From the IMG/VR virus record IMGVR_UViG_3300009011_000042, positions 1 to 32,005 of that record: 32,005 nt of DNA; one strand, 5' to 3'. The position numbers and the translations under genes were made by a program. Origin of the DNA: a virus. Numbering within the stretch: position 1 is the first letter of the stretch; each line of letters opens with the position of its first letter. The notes under the pieces are model-generated. The model did not search any database and was not told the DNA's origin. It was given only the letters and a program-made list of their open reading frames with translations. Of this stretch, positions 5,756 to 14,525 are shown in pieces.

Positions 5756-7773
5756 CGCTCGTTGCTAATGGCCAACATCACGCCGTCGATATCTGGCGGC
5801 GTGATACCTTTGCGCCCGGAACGCCAGCGAACGCGACGATCACAGAGCGCCGTTTGTGGGCAGTTAACCCACAGGACTACGAATGGCGTTCACAGTTTCT
5901 TCACGAGATACCGGACTGGTTAGCCGGGTATTTTGGCAACCGTTACGAAAAGCTGTTTGCTGGCCGTGACGGCCGCCGCCGTGCCAATACATTCCTGCGC
6001 AAAACTATCGGTGAGAATGTATTGCCACGTCTGCGGAAAGTGGCTGCGCGTTACCAGCTGGCCGCTGATGTAAGCGATCTCCCATTCGGAAAGTCATTGC
6101 AGCGCTTGCCGTCGCTTGACCGCACCGATCTCAAAAAGCTGTCTGGCCAGATATCTGGCTGGATCGCTCAGATGTTTTATGACTTCACCGACACGCTGAA
6201 GGGAAAACCAAAAGACGAAAGGGAAATGCGCCAGCGCACGCTGAAGGCTTACCGCAACCTTTGTTCGCTTTCCCTCATGCTGAACAATCAGCCGCCGTAC
6301 TGGGCAGAGCATGAAGCCAATGAAGGCCATCTGGAAACCCGAAAGGCGGAGTCCGGTATTTTGCGTCTCATGGCGCCGGAATGGTGGTATCAGCGCCTGA
6401 AGCGTGCCCGTGATCTGCAACGTGAACATCTGGCCATCGCCGTTGGCCAGGTGCAGAAATCTGCCAGCGCCTACGTATCACGTAAAACCCTGGGCGAATG
6501 GATAGAGCAGAAAAAACGAAATCTGGAGTTCTTCAAAAACTTTGATCTGATGGACGAAGAGGGCAACCGTATTGCGCTGGACAGCATGGTACACCGCAGC
6601 GTTGCTAACCCGGCCATTCGTCGCTGTGAACTGATGGTGCGTATGCGCGGGTTTGAAGATATCGCCAATGAACAGGGGCTGGCTGGCGAGTTTTACACAA
6701 TCACTGCGCCTTCACGTTATCACGCGGTACACAGCAAAGGCGGCTTTGTGTCTCAGTGGAACGGATTAAGCCCACGGGACACGCAGCGTTATTTATGCAA
6801 CGTCTGGGCAAAAGCACGCGCGGCGATCTCCCGTGCCGGTATTCATGTTTTTGGTTTTCGCGTGGTGGAGCCTCACCACGACGGGACACCGCACTGGCAT
6901 ATGCTGCTGTTCATGCGTTCGCAAGACGTTGAGGCGGTGCGGGATATTCTTTGCTATCACGCCAGGATTGCCGATTCAGAAGAGCTTCAAACACCCAACG
7001 CACTTAAGGCGCGTTTTCATGTTGAACCTATTGATCCCGCTAAAGGGTCTGCCACGGGCTATATCGCTAAATACATCTCAAAAAATATCGACGGCTTTGC
7101 GCTCGATGGCGAACAGGATGAAGAAACCGGGGAAAACCTGCGTGATATGGCCAAATCCGTATCAGCCTGGGCATCCCGCTGGCGTATTCGTCAGTTTCAG
7201 CAAATTGGTGGTGCGCCAGTGACTGTCTGGCGGGAGCTGCGCCGCCTGGGCGATCAGCGCCTGACTGATAGCCGCATGGATGCGGTGCTGGCGGCGGCAG
7301 ATGTTGGGGACTGGGCTGCCTATACCCAGTTGCAGGGTGGCGCACTGGTTGCGCGTTGTGATCTAGTTGTTCGTCTGGCGTATGAAATCACAGAGCAGGG
7401 TAACGAGTACGCCGAAGATGTTCAGCGTGTGCAGGGTATCTATTCGCCTTTGATCCCGGATTCGGAAGTATGCACCCGTCTGGTCAAGTGGCAGAAGGTT
7501 GCGAAGTTGGCCGAAGCGCCAGCGGAGGCGGGTTTTTCTGGCGGCAGCGCCGCCCCTTGGAGTTCTGTCAATAACTGTACGGAGGGTGGAACCCGGAGAC
7601 GGTTAAAACTGGAACTGAACCAGCGAGGTTTTGCCGGAACGGATGACGAAATCGGCATTCTCAGGCGCGGCGGTGGTCTTAAATTTGGCCGTTCTGCCCT
7701 GATTTACAGACAGGGGCGGTTGCAGGAGAAGCGGAATAATCCGGAAGAGGAACAATGGCCAGGCTGGCAGTGA
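5752..7773 (+). CDS. A: Replication initiation nickase gpA
   Basis: This is the rolling-circle initiator of P2-group phages. It nicks its own origin and stays bound through a tyrosine. The HUH motif is PHWHMLLF (H381, H383), with a paired HH at 375-376. The two active tyrosines are Y437 and Y441 in YIAKYISKNID, as in P2 gpA. At 673 residues it is somewhat shorter than P2 gpA (about 760) but includes the whole catalytic region. It is coupled to dam by an ATGA overlap and ends the early operon. In P2 the origin lies inside the A gene; I could not locate the nick site here. Confidence 0.95.
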   Translation: MTLVANGQHHAVDIWRRDTFAPGTPANATITERRLWAVNPQDYEWRSQFLHEIPDWLAGYFGNRYEKLFAGRDGRRRANTFLRKTIGENVLPRLRKVAARYQLAADVSDLPFGKSLQRLPSLDRTDLKKLSGQISGWIAQMFYDFTDTLKGKPKDEREMRQRTLKAYRNLCSLSLMLNNQPPYWAEHEANEGHLETRKAESGILRLMAPEWWYQRLKRARDLQREHLAIAVGQVQKSASAYVSRKTLGEWIEQKKRNLEFFKNFDLMDEEGNRIALDSMVHRSVANPAIRRCELMVRMRGFEDIANEQGLAGEFYTITAPSRYHAVHSKGGFVSQWNGLSPRDTQRYLCNVWAKARAAISRAGIHVFGFRVVEPHHDGTPHWHMLLFMRSQDVEAVRDILCYHARIADSEELQTPNALKARFHVEPIDPAKGSATGYIAKYISKNIDGFALDGEQDEETGENLRDMAKSVSAWASRWRIRQFQQIGGAPVTVWRELRRLGDQRLTDSRMDAVLAAADVGDWAAYTQLQGGALVARCDLVVRLAYEITEQGNEYAEDVQRVQGIYSPLIPDSEVCTRLVKWQKVAKLAEAPAEAGFSGGSAAPWSSVNNCTEGGTRRRLKLELNQRGFAGTDDEIGILRRGGGLKFGRSALIYRQGRLQEKRNNPEEEQWPGWQ

Positions 7774-7852
7774 TGGCCTGTAAGTGTGTGATATTTAATA
7801 GCAAAGTCATTACTTGAAAGAATAATTATTTCACATATCGTGCTTTTAGGTG

Positions 7853-7872
7853 TACTGTATGTTCGTACAGTA
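7853..7872. promoter_or_regulatory. LexA (SOS) box
   Basis: TACTGTATGTTCGTACAGTA keeps the outer TACTGTAT and TACAGTA of the E. coli LexA consensus, with CTGT-N8-ACAG intact. It is centred about 33 bp before the small ORF at 7896. A TACAGT -10 candidate (7866-7871) lies within it. The gene downstream should therefore be induced by DNA damage, as the antirepressor gene tum is in phage 186. Confidence 0.85.
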
Positions 7873-7895
7873 TTTTGTGATTTTGTGGAGGCTGC

Positions 7896-8102
7896 ATGGA
7901 TATCTTAGAGGCATCAGTAAAGCTGGAGCGCATCGAACTGCTGGCAAAAATAGCCCATGCAAGTGAAATGAGCTCGAAGGAAAAAACTATTGCCTTAACA
8001 TGGATCGGTGAGATTGCTGAAGAAATGCGATGCGTGGTCAGGGGGGAAATAAAACCCCCCCGGAGCGGGGGCGTTTCAGGCGGCGGGTGCAGCCTTCAAT
8101 AA
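7896..8102 (+). CDS. LexA-controlled small protein, candidate antirepressor
   Basis: This is a 68-codon ORF with a strong ribosome site (GTGGAGG) just after a near-consensus LexA box. The first ~53 residues (MDILEASVKLERIELLAKIA, then EKTIALTWIGEIAEEMRCVV) look like a compact helical protein. The last ~15 codons are translated terminator and ogr 3' sequence, which suggests that the ancestral stop was lost. It resembles neither DinI nor 186 Tum as I remember them. The context argues for an SOS-induced inducer of the lytic cycle: it is monocistronic, SOS-controlled, and follows gpA. The function is inferred only from regulation and position. Confidence 0.7.
   Translation: MDILEASVKLERIELLAKIAHASEMSSKEKTIALTWIGEIAEEMRCVVRGEIKPPRSGGVSGGGCSLQ
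8051..8071 (-). terminator. Terminator of the P-Q-ogr operon
   Basis: CCCCC (8057-8061) and GGGGG (8067-8071) form a GC stem with a 5-nt loop. On the minus strand it is followed by TTTTATTT. It sits just after the ogr stop. It may also act weakly on rightward early transcription, although the T-run on that side is only three bases. Confidence 0.7.
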
Positions 8103-8345
8103 ATCCAGTGCCATTTGTTTTTGGTCGGGTGACAGGTTTTTGAGCAATGTTTGCACCAGTGCGTCACCCGTTTTAGCGCTGGGGCTGAGGGTGTGGGAAA
8201 ACGTCAAATTCATAACAAAGGTGTGCCCACACTCCACATCAGCACAGGCGCAGTAAATATCTGCAATCTGGCGGTGTTTCCGGTTGGTCTTGCGAATCAC
8301 AGCCTTTGAGCCACATTCAGGGCATTCAATCTTCAGGACTCTCAT
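8076..8345 (-). CDS. ogr: Ogr/Delta-type late transcription activator
   Basis: This is a zinc-finger activator of phage late promoters that contacts host RNA polymerase. The N-terminus has C8, C11, C34 and C39, which is the CX2CX22CX4C spacing of the Ogr/Delta family. Length 89 fits. I chose the ATG at 8345 (MRVLKIECPEC), which has GGAGAG upstream. An upstream ATG at 8399 overlaps the portal stop (ATGA) and would add 18 basic residues. In P2 itself ogr follows gene D at the other end of the tail genes. Here it ends the leftward P-Q operon, which its own product should activate. Confidence 0.85.
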   Translation of the reverse strand: MRVLKIECPECGSKAVIRKTNRKHRQIADIYCACADVECGHTFVMNLTFSHTLSPSAKTGDALVQTLLKNLSPDQKQMALDLLKAAPAA

Positions 8346-8395
8346 ATTCCGCTCTCCAGCTGTGAAATAATGCCTGGATTTTAGCCTTTTTTGTC

Positions 8396-9448
8396 TCATG
8401 CTGCACCCTTCTCCGTTGTTTCCATTGCAAAATTCAGATGCAGGTGGCGCGGGATTTCCGGATCGCTGTTGATGGCCATCGCCAGGCGGCGCTGAATGGG
8501 CAAGACTTCATTCTTTTTGTAGGTGCGTTCCACCTTTTCCGGGTCGCCCAGTCCGGCAGTGTTCTGCGGAACGATACCCGCCAGCCCGGCCGGGAAGCGG
8601 TGCGCGTTCAGAATGTCCTGGGCGCTGATGTTCTTCACGCTCGCAAACTCATCTTTGGCCGAAATATCCCCCATCTCAATAAACTTGATCGCGTCCCCGT
8701 CGCCGCCAGGGATGTTTACTAGGATGGTGGAGAAGTTGCCGATCCCCTTGCTGTCCCGCAGCTGCTGTTCAATCTCCTCCTCCATTTCGTCCGTCATGCT
8801 GGGGTCACGGGTATACAGAATGCCGCCCGTGTGTGCGCCGTTGTGGTAGTAGCGACGGCGGAAAATGACCGCCTCACTGTTCAGCAGGGCAGAATGAACG
8901 CCGCCGATGTAGTCCGGCAGACCATAGATGTGCTGCTGCGGGTCATACATCTTGATGAAAATGATATCGTCAGGCGGGAACGCCAGCGGCTCACCTTCCT
9001 GTAAAACCACGTAATCCCCTGGCACAGTCTCCGCGTTTTCTTTCTCCTTACGGCGGCGCAGGTAAAGCCCCGGAAGTGGCTGAAGTCCGATCACATCGCC
9101 CCAGCCATTACGGACTTTGGCCAAGGCTATATCCCCGAAAGTCAGGTAATCAAACACAGCGGCTTCGAGCTCGTCGAACGTCAGGCCGCCGCCCTGATAG
9201 TCCGCCGTGACCATGTTTTTACGGGCGTGGATAATCCCGCCGTGCTGGCCGTTCAGGTTGATAAGCTGCGCCAGCGCCAGGCGGTCAATCGGCTGGGTGT
9301 AGTGATCGGCGGCGTTGTCGTACCAGATTTCCCGGTAATCGGTTCCGGTTGTCAGTACCGGTTCCGGCTTGCCGAAGCTGATAATGCTCATTTTTTTGGA
9401 TTTGTCACCGCGCTTCTCGCGTTTCACAAAGCGTTTCTTTTTGCTCAT
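8396..9448 (-). CDS. Q: Portal protein (gpQ family)
   Basis: This is the head-tail connector portal of P2 type. At 350 residues it is close to P2 gpQ (344). It has the characteristic basic start MSKKKRFVKREK, the segment MSIISFGKPEPVL and the conserved motif AHRFPAGLAGI near the C-terminus. The start overlaps the terminase stop (ATGA). It is read leftward, opposite to the capsid genes, as in P2. Confidence 0.95.
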   Translation of the reverse strand: MSKKKRFVKREKRGDKSKKMSIISFGKPEPVLTTGTDYREIWYDNAADHYTQPIDRLALAQLINLNGQHGGIIHARKNMVTADYQGGGLTFDELEAAVFDYLTFGDIALAKVRNGWGDVIGLQPLPGLYLRRRKEKENAETVPGDYVVLQEGEPLAFPPDDIIFIKMYDPQQHIYGLPDYIGGVHSALLNSEAVIFRRRYYHNGAHTGGILYTRDPSMTDEMEEEIEQQLRDSKGIGNFSTILVNIPGGDGDAIKFIEMGDISAKDEFASVKNISAQDILNAHRFPAGLAGIVPQNTAGLGDPEKVERTYKKNEVLPIQRRLAMAINSDPEIPRHLHLNFAMETTEKGAA

Positions 9449-11220
9449 GCTGCCTGTTTCCTTACACCCCAGCGGGATTTTGGTTTGTTTTCGTAGTTAA
9501 GTGGCTCGTTATGCAGGGCGTGGGTAATTGCCCAGAATGCCTCTGCGTGGCCAGTGTCCTGGCTGCGATCTGCAACGAAGGTCATGGCGTTACCGCTTTG
9601 CGTGGTGGTACGCCGCACGGACATAAAGCTGGCGGGGATTTCCTTCAGGTTTTTGTCCCACTCGATACGCTGGCTTTCCACCACGTCCGCGGCTTTCAGT
9701 ACCAGCTGGTTTTTGGTGTTCATGTCATAGCGAATCGGCACAACAACCTTCATGGCAAAGTGCTGGATGTTGTCAAAAACACCCTGGCCGATCCCGGTTA
9801 CATCCACCCCCAGAAAAGTGAAGTTGTACTGGTCGAACAGTTTTTCGATCTGCTTTGCCTGGTAGCGGAAGTTCATGCCCTTCCAGTAAATCACCTTCAG
9901 CACGCGGAATTTTTCAACGGCGAACATCGGCGGGGCGACAATCACGAAACACGACAAATCGCCGCTGCGTGCCGGGTCAAAGCCGCCCCAGACTGGCCTG
10001 TCTCCAAACGGCCGTTTTGCATCCGGGTTATGATCCTGCCAGGTGTCCACCTCCACGCCGCACGCTTCCAGATCGGAAAAGCTGAAAACGGAATCCTTGC
10101 TGTCCACGAACACGCACATATAAAGCATGTCGAATGTGGCGGTGTTGTAGCGATTGCGCAGCTTCTCGATGTTGGCCAGGTTGAAGCCGCCCGCAATGGC
10201 ATCCTCCATTGTGATGACGTATCGCCACTGGCCATCCGGGCAGAGCCGGCCGCCGTCCCGCATTTCATCAAACAGCGGAAATTTTATGGCGGCGCGTTTC
10301 TTGCTGCCCTGTTTCCACTCTTCACCCGTCCAGAACGGGTACGCCTGGTGTGTTTTGGCTGATGGCGTGGAAAAATAGGTGGTACGCCATTTGTCATGGG
10401 TGGCCATCGCGCTGGCCACCTCGTTCAGTTTTGCGAAGTTGGGAACCCAGAAATATTCGTCACAGTAAAGATGGCCACTGTATGACTGGGCGGTGTTTTT
10501 GTTGGTAGACAGGAAGCGCAGCTCTGCGCCGTTGCTTAAGCGGATCGGGTTCCCGGTCAGCGTGATACCAAAATACTGCTCTGCAATGTTGACGATGTAA
10601 GACCGGAACACTTCCGCCTGGGCTTTGGACGCGGACAGGAAGATTTGTGGATCGCCCGTCATTACCGCATTTTCGAACGCCTCAAACGCAAAGTACCAGG
10701 TTGCACCGATCTGGCGGCTTTTCAGGATGTTCCTGACCAGCTGGCCGATGTTGCGGCGCAGGTGTTTCTGATATTCGAAAAGATGCTCATCCGCCCAGGT
10801 GTCAAAATCATCCTGAGTCAGTGACGAGATATCGTTTTTCTTGTACTTGCGTTTGCTGCGGGGTTCGTCCTCGCTATCCCCTCGCGCAGCTGCTTGCCGT
10901 TCTCCCTTGCTGCTGGCCAGCTTTTCTTTATGTTTATTGCTCTGGGCACGCAGCTTTGTGGCGTGAGCAATAAGCAAATCCATTTCTTTTAAATCCAGAT
11001 CCGTTTTATTGTCACGCCCGGCTAACAGCTGGTAACGGCGTTCAATTGCCTCCTCTGTGCTTTCAAAACTGAGCAGGTCAGCCCATTTATATTTTTCCGC
11101 CCAGTAGTAAACGATCCGCGCATTCGGCAGATTTAATTCTGATGCAATTTCTTTCGGCGTGTAGCGGCGCAGGTAAAGAGCGCGGACAACGCCTTTTAAT
11201 TCGTCTGAGTATTTAGCCAT
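9445..11220 (-). CDS. P: Terminase large (ATPase) subunit, gpP family
   Basis: This is the DNA packaging motor. The N-terminal part has a helix-turn-helix (YTPKEIASELNLPNARIVYYW). The ATPase has a Walker A-like KSRQIGATW near residue 168 and a Walker B-like LYCDEYFW. The C-terminal nuclease-type fold begins with WGGFDPARSGD. Length 591 equals P2 gpP (590). I see no good ribosome site before the ATG at 11220. It is the first gene of the leftward late operon. Confidence 0.95.
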   Translation of the reverse strand: MAKYSDELKGVVRALYLRRYTPKEIASELNLPNARIVYYWAEKYKWADLLSFESTEEAIERRYQLLAGRDNKTDLDLKEMDLLIAHATKLRAQSNKHKEKLASSKGERQAAARGDSEDEPRSKRKYKKNDISSLTQDDFDTWADEHLFEYQKHLRRNIGQLVRNILKSRQIGATWYFAFEAFENAVMTGDPQIFLSASKAQAEVFRSYIVNIAEQYFGITLTGNPIRLSNGAELRFLSTNKNTAQSYSGHLYCDEYFWVPNFAKLNEVASAMATHDKWRTTYFSTPSAKTHQAYPFWTGEEWKQGSKKRAAIKFPLFDEMRDGGRLCPDGQWRYVITMEDAIAGGFNLANIEKLRNRYNTATFDMLYMCVFVDSKDSVFSFSDLEACGVEVDTWQDHNPDAKRPFGDRPVWGGFDPARSGDLSCFVIVAPPMFAVEKFRVLKVIYWKGMNFRYQAKQIEKLFDQYNFTFLGVDVTGIGQGVFDNIQHFAMKVVVPIRYDMNTKNQLVLKAADVVESQRIEWDKNLKEIPASFMSVRRTTTQSGNAMTFVADRSQDTGHAEAFWAITHALHNEPLNYENKPKSRWGVRKQAA

Positions 11221-11274
11221 AGATTTAATTATGCCGTGGTGCTGATGAAAAAACGGCGGGGTTAATTCGGGGCT

Positions 11275-11299
11275 GTTCGGTAATGGCTTATAACCGAAC
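11275..11299. promoter_or_regulatory. Dyad between divergent late operons, candidate Ogr site
   Basis: GTTCGGT (11275-11281) and ACCGAAC (11293-11299) form a perfect 7-bp dyad with an 11-bp spacer. CTGTTC is repeated at 11273-11278 and 11299-11304. It is almost equidistant from gpP (start 11220) and gpO (start 11393). Ogr-type activators bind dyads about 55 bp upstream of late start sites, so one dyad could serve both promoters. The exact P2 consensus (TGT-N12-ACA) is not present. The 11221-11392 gap holds no gene. Confidence 0.5.
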
Positions 11300-11392
11300 T
11301 GTTCAGAATAAAGCGTAATGCGGGGAAGTGTTTAATTAGCAATAATCAAATCCACAGCAAGGGAAACAGTTAATCGACAGAGGGGGAAATAT

Positions 11393-12187
11393 GTGTCGCA
11401 TTTAAAAACTGGCTGGCTGTGTGTTGCTACTGAAGGCGATACGGTTGATGGACGGGTGCTGGAACGGCAATGGATTATCGACATGGGGGAAACCTATGAC
11501 CCTAAACATTACGCCGCATTACTCTGGCCGGAACATGAGCGCTACGCCGGAAACTTTGGTGAGGTGCTGGAAGCGATGTGGCAGGACGGTGATGACGGGC
11601 TGGCGCGGCTGTATGTCAGTCTGTGCCCGAATAAGCGCCTGATTTATGCAAACGACGAAGGCCAGCTGCTTTATTTCTCTGTAGAGCCGGAGCTGAACTG
11701 GCGCGGAGGGGATCGTACATATCTGAAGGGGCTGGCTGTTACTGACAACCCGGCAAGTGTGGGAACTACACGGCTGCGCTTTAGTCGGCGCAAATTAAAC
11801 AAACAGGGATATTACAGTTGTGTGATTTCCCGTAACGGTAAAATTACGCAGGAAGGGAAGATGAAAAACTGGCAAAAATTGTTTGGTATTAAGCCGAAAT
11901 TTGAAGATGAAAATTCGCAGGACGATCCACCTGCTGATGATAAATTGCAGGCGCTGGCAAGTGCTCTGAACGATCTGGAAGCGCGTGTGGGTGCAATTGA
12001 AACCCAGCTTAATTCCGTGCAGGACGATGTGGACACTATTACTGAAGTAGTGGACACGGAAGAGTTTGCCGCTATTCGTGATAATGCAAAAGAGATTGTT
12101 ACCCGCTTTAATGATTTGGGTAACAAAGGCGGCAAACGTAAAGAGCGTCAGATGCCGTCTAAATCCGGTCAGTTTAAATACCTGTAA
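11393..12187 (+). CDS. O: Capsid scaffolding protein/protease, gpO family
   Basis: P2-type scaffold with an N-terminal autoprotease and a C-terminal scaffolding helix. KTGWLCVATEGDTVDGRVLERQWI is typical of the family start. A coiled segment near 190-235 (DLEARVGAIETQLNSVQDD) is the probable scaffolding part. The 264 residues compare with 284 in P2. It starts at GTG, with GAGGGGGA upstream; an overlapping ATG two bases earlier is in another frame and stops after four codons. It is the first gene of the rightward late operon. Confidence 0.92.
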   Translation: MSHLKTGWLCVATEGDTVDGRVLERQWIIDMGETYDPKHYAALLWPEHERYAGNFGEVLEAMWQDGDDGLARLYVSLCPNKRLIYANDEGQLLYFSVEPELNWRGGDRTYLKGLAVTDNPASVGTTRLRFSRRKLNKQGYYSCVISRNGKITQEGKMKNWQKLFGIKPKFEDENSQDDPPADDKLQALASALNDLEARVGAIETQLNSVQDDVDTITEVVDTEEFAAIRDNAKEIVTRFNDLGNKGGKRKERQMPSKSGQFKYL

Positions 12188-12246
12188 TTAACCGCAACGC
12201 GAATAAGCAAAACATTTTTATTATCGCTTAATTGCGAGGGAGTCTT

Positions 12247-13269
12247 ATGTTACTGAATAACCGTGCGCGGGATTTACTGGACAATTATACGGCGGGTATG
12301 GCGCAGCATTTTGGCACGCAAAACCCTGGTCGTTATTTTTCGCTAAATGACCCGCAGGAAACCGCGCTGCGTCTGGCCATGCTGGAGTCAGTCGAGTTTC
12401 TGAACTGGATCACCACGCTGGACGTTGACCAGCTGAGTGGCCAGGTCGTTAACGTGGGGGCGTCTGTGCTTCACACCGGGCGCAGTGAAACAGGACGTTT
12501 CGTCCGCCAGGTGGGTGTTGATGGCAATACCTATTCACTGGTTGAAACGGACAGCTGTGCGGCGCTGCGCTGGGATCTGCTTTCCGTCTGGGCGAACGCC
12601 GGAAAGGAAGAAAACGAGTTTTACAACCTGGTGCAGACCTTCAGCACTCAGGCGTTTGCGATGGACATGCTGCGTATCGGCTTTAACGGTACACACCGCG
12701 CCAAAACCACAGACCCGATCGCCAATCCGAACGGCGAAGATGTGAACATTGGCTGGCATGAAATCATGAAAACGATGCTGGGTGGCAAGCAAATCATGAC
12801 CGATCCGGTGGTGCTCGATCAGGCGGGTGATTATAAATCGCTGGATGCGATGGCCTCCGATCTGATTAACGCCAAAATCCCGGCACAGTTCCGCAATGAC
12901 CCGCGCCTGGTGGTGCTGGTAGGTGCTGACCTGGTGGCTGCTGAACAGTACCGCTTGTTCCAGGCTGCTGACCGCCCAACGGAAAAAATCGCGGCGCAGC
13001 TGCTGGGTAACACCATCGCTGGCCGTCAGGCGATTATCCCGCCGTTCATGCCGGGCAAACGCATGGTGGTAACGCCGCTTTCCAACCTGCACATCTACAC
13101 CCAGCGTAATACGCGCCAGCGTAAAGCCCGGTTTGAAGATGACCGCAAGCAGTTTGAGAACAGCTATCTGCGTAACGAAGGCTACGCGATCGAGGTGCCG
13201 GAGCTGTACGCGGCGATTGATGAAGATGCAGTGACGATCGGCAAGCCGTCTGAGCCAGTGGAGGGTTAA
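12247..13269 (+). CDS. N: Major capsid protein, gpN family
   Basis: P2-type HK97-fold major capsid protein of 340 residues (P2 gpN 357). Recognisable segments are RYFSLNDPQETALRLAMLES, GVDGNTYSLVETDS and FMPGKRMVVTPLSNLHIYTQ. The N-terminus is probably cut by gpO during maturation. I chose the ATG at 12247, preceded by GAGGGAG. It is followed after 3 bp by gpM. Confidence 0.96.
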   Translation: MLLNNRARDLLDNYTAGMAQHFGTQNPGRYFSLNDPQETALRLAMLESVEFLNWITTLDVDQLSGQVVNVGASVLHTGRSETGRFVRQVGVDGNTYSLVETDSCAALRWDLLSVWANAGKEENEFYNLVQTFSTQAFAMDMLRIGFNGTHRAKTTDPIANPNGEDVNIGWHEIMKTMLGGKQIMTDPVVLDQAGDYKSLDAMASDLINAKIPAQFRNDPRLVVLVGADLVAAEQYRLFQAADRPTEKIAAQLLGNTIAGRQAIIPPFMPGKRMVVTPLSNLHIYTQRNTRQRKARFEDDRKQFENSYLRNEGYAIEVPELYAAIDEDAVTIGKPSEPVEG

Positions 13270-13272
13270 TCA

Positions 13273-13974
13273 ATGTCTCTTTCACCCGCGCAGCGTCATA
13301 ACCAGCGCATTGCGATGGAACAAAAGCTAAAGCAAAGCCTGGCCGTTGGCACCACGGAAAGCATGCACCTGCTGATTAAGGCACTGGAAACAGACGTGGA
13401 GCAGGTGCGAAGCCTGCCGCTGATTGCAGATCGCGTTGAGCATAAGCGCAGTGTGCTGCTTCCGAAATGGGTTCCGACTGTGGAAGCGTATCTGGCCAGC
13501 GGCCAGGTATATGCCAATCCGGTTCTGGCGTGGTGCGTGATCTGGCTGTTTGACGTGGGCGATCTGGATAAGGCGCTGGAGTGGGCTGATATCGCTATTG
13601 CCCAGCAACAGGCCACGCCGGAACGGCTGCGCAGCAATTTCCCGACGTTCGTGGCCGATACGATGCTGGCCTGGGCGGAGGAGTCTGCCGGGCGCGGGGA
13701 AAGCATTGAGCCGTATTTCTCACGCACGTTTGAGAACGTGGCCACCAGGTGGCGGCTGCATGAGCAGATAACAGCGAAATGGTTCAAGTTCGCCGGGTTG
13801 CAGCTGCTGCGCGGTGAGGATGGTCAGAAAACAGCGGCGGGTGTGGATGATGTGGAAACACTTCAGAAAGCCGATCAGCTGCTGGCCTCCGCTGAACAGT
13901 ATTACTCAAAAATCGGCGTTAGAACGCAGCGGCAGACTATTGCCGCACGCATCCGAAAACTGACGCAGGGTTAA
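13273..13974 (+). CDS. M: Terminase small (endonuclease) subunit, gpM family
   Basis: This P2-type endonuclease subunit cuts cos DNA during packaging with gpP. The 233 residues compare with 247 in P2 gpM. Typical features are the start MSLSPAQRHNQRI, VLAWCVIWLFDVGDLDKAL and NFPTFVADTMLAWAEE. A ribosome site (GGAGGG) precedes it. It partners with gpP, which is encoded on the other strand. Confidence 0.93.
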   Translation: MSLSPAQRHNQRIAMEQKLKQSLAVGTTESMHLLIKALETDVEQVRSLPLIADRVEHKRSVLLPKWVPTVEAYLASGQVYANPVLAWCVIWLFDVGDLDKALEWADIAIAQQQATPERLRSNFPTFVADTMLAWAEESAGRGESIEPYFSRTFENVATRWRLHEQITAKWFKFAGLQLLRGEDGQKTAAGVDDVETLQKADQLLASAEQYYSKIGVRTQRQTIAARIRKLTQG

Positions 13975-13989
13975 AGACTACCGCAAGCC

Positions 13990-14063
13990 AGGCGGGCGCG
14001 GTGGAGGGCAGAAACACGATGTGAAGCTGCGCCGTGGAAACCGGACAGCCCGCCTATTTTTTC
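13990..14063 (+). terminator. Long-stem hairpin with T-run inside the capsid operon
   Basis: AGGCGGGC (13990-13997) pairs perfectly with GCCCGCCT (14048-14055). This is followed by ATTTTTTC and then the gpL ribosome site. The apical part is about 50 nt and partly GC-rich. It looks like an intrinsic terminator with a large loop in the only real gap (13975-14072) of an otherwise tightly packed operon. It may attenuate or process the late mRNA. Confidence 0.4.
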
Positions 14064-14072
14064 GGGGGTTCC

Positions 14073-14525
14073 ATGTTTAGTGGAAAGCCGCTTGATTATC
14101 AGGATGAGCCGCTAAAAAACGAAGGGTTCTGGCCAGACCTGAACCTGAAAGACTTTCAGGCACAGCGAGCGATCCCGGCTGATGTTGACGCGGACACCGT
14201 TGCCCAGGCGCTGCTGGCGGCTGTGGCGGAGGTGAATGCGGAGCTGGAAAAAGTGGAAGCCAGCTGGAAGGCAAGGGGGATTCTGAGCGCAGAGGACGCG
14301 CCGGGGGCAAGGATGGGGGAATTAAATGCCCTTTGTGCGCAGTACATAAAGGCGGTTTTCGCCAGAGCAAAAGCGGACTTGTTGGGAGAGTTCGCCACGG
14401 TTGGACGGCGCGATTCTCACCCCGGGCAGGAAAGCACGGAAACCCGCGCCGGGTTGCTGACTGAAGCCTCTGTGGTGATCCGACGCATAAAGGGACTGAA
14501 ACGGGCAACGGTGAAAAAGGTATGA
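14073..14525 (+). CDS. L: Head completion/stabilisation protein, gpL family
   Basis: P2 gpL-type head completion protein of 150 residues (P2 169), involved in finishing filled heads for tail joining. The start MFSGKPLDY with FWPDLNLKDFQAQRAIPADVD is typical. I chose the ATG at 14073 after GGGGG; an open frame runs back to 14034 without a ribosome site. Its stop overlaps the next gene (ATGA). Confidence 0.9.
   Translation: MFSGKPLDYQDEPLKNEGFWPDLNLKDFQAQRAIPADVDADTVAQALLAAVAEVNAELEKVEASWKARGILSAEDAPGARMGELNALCAQYIKAVFARAKADLLGEFATVGRRDSHPGQESTETRAGLLTEASVVIRRIKGLKRATVKKV

Noticed and set aside
9511-10362. Plus-strand ORF of 283 codons
   Set aside because: It is antisense to the terminase large subunit, whose motifs are unambiguous.
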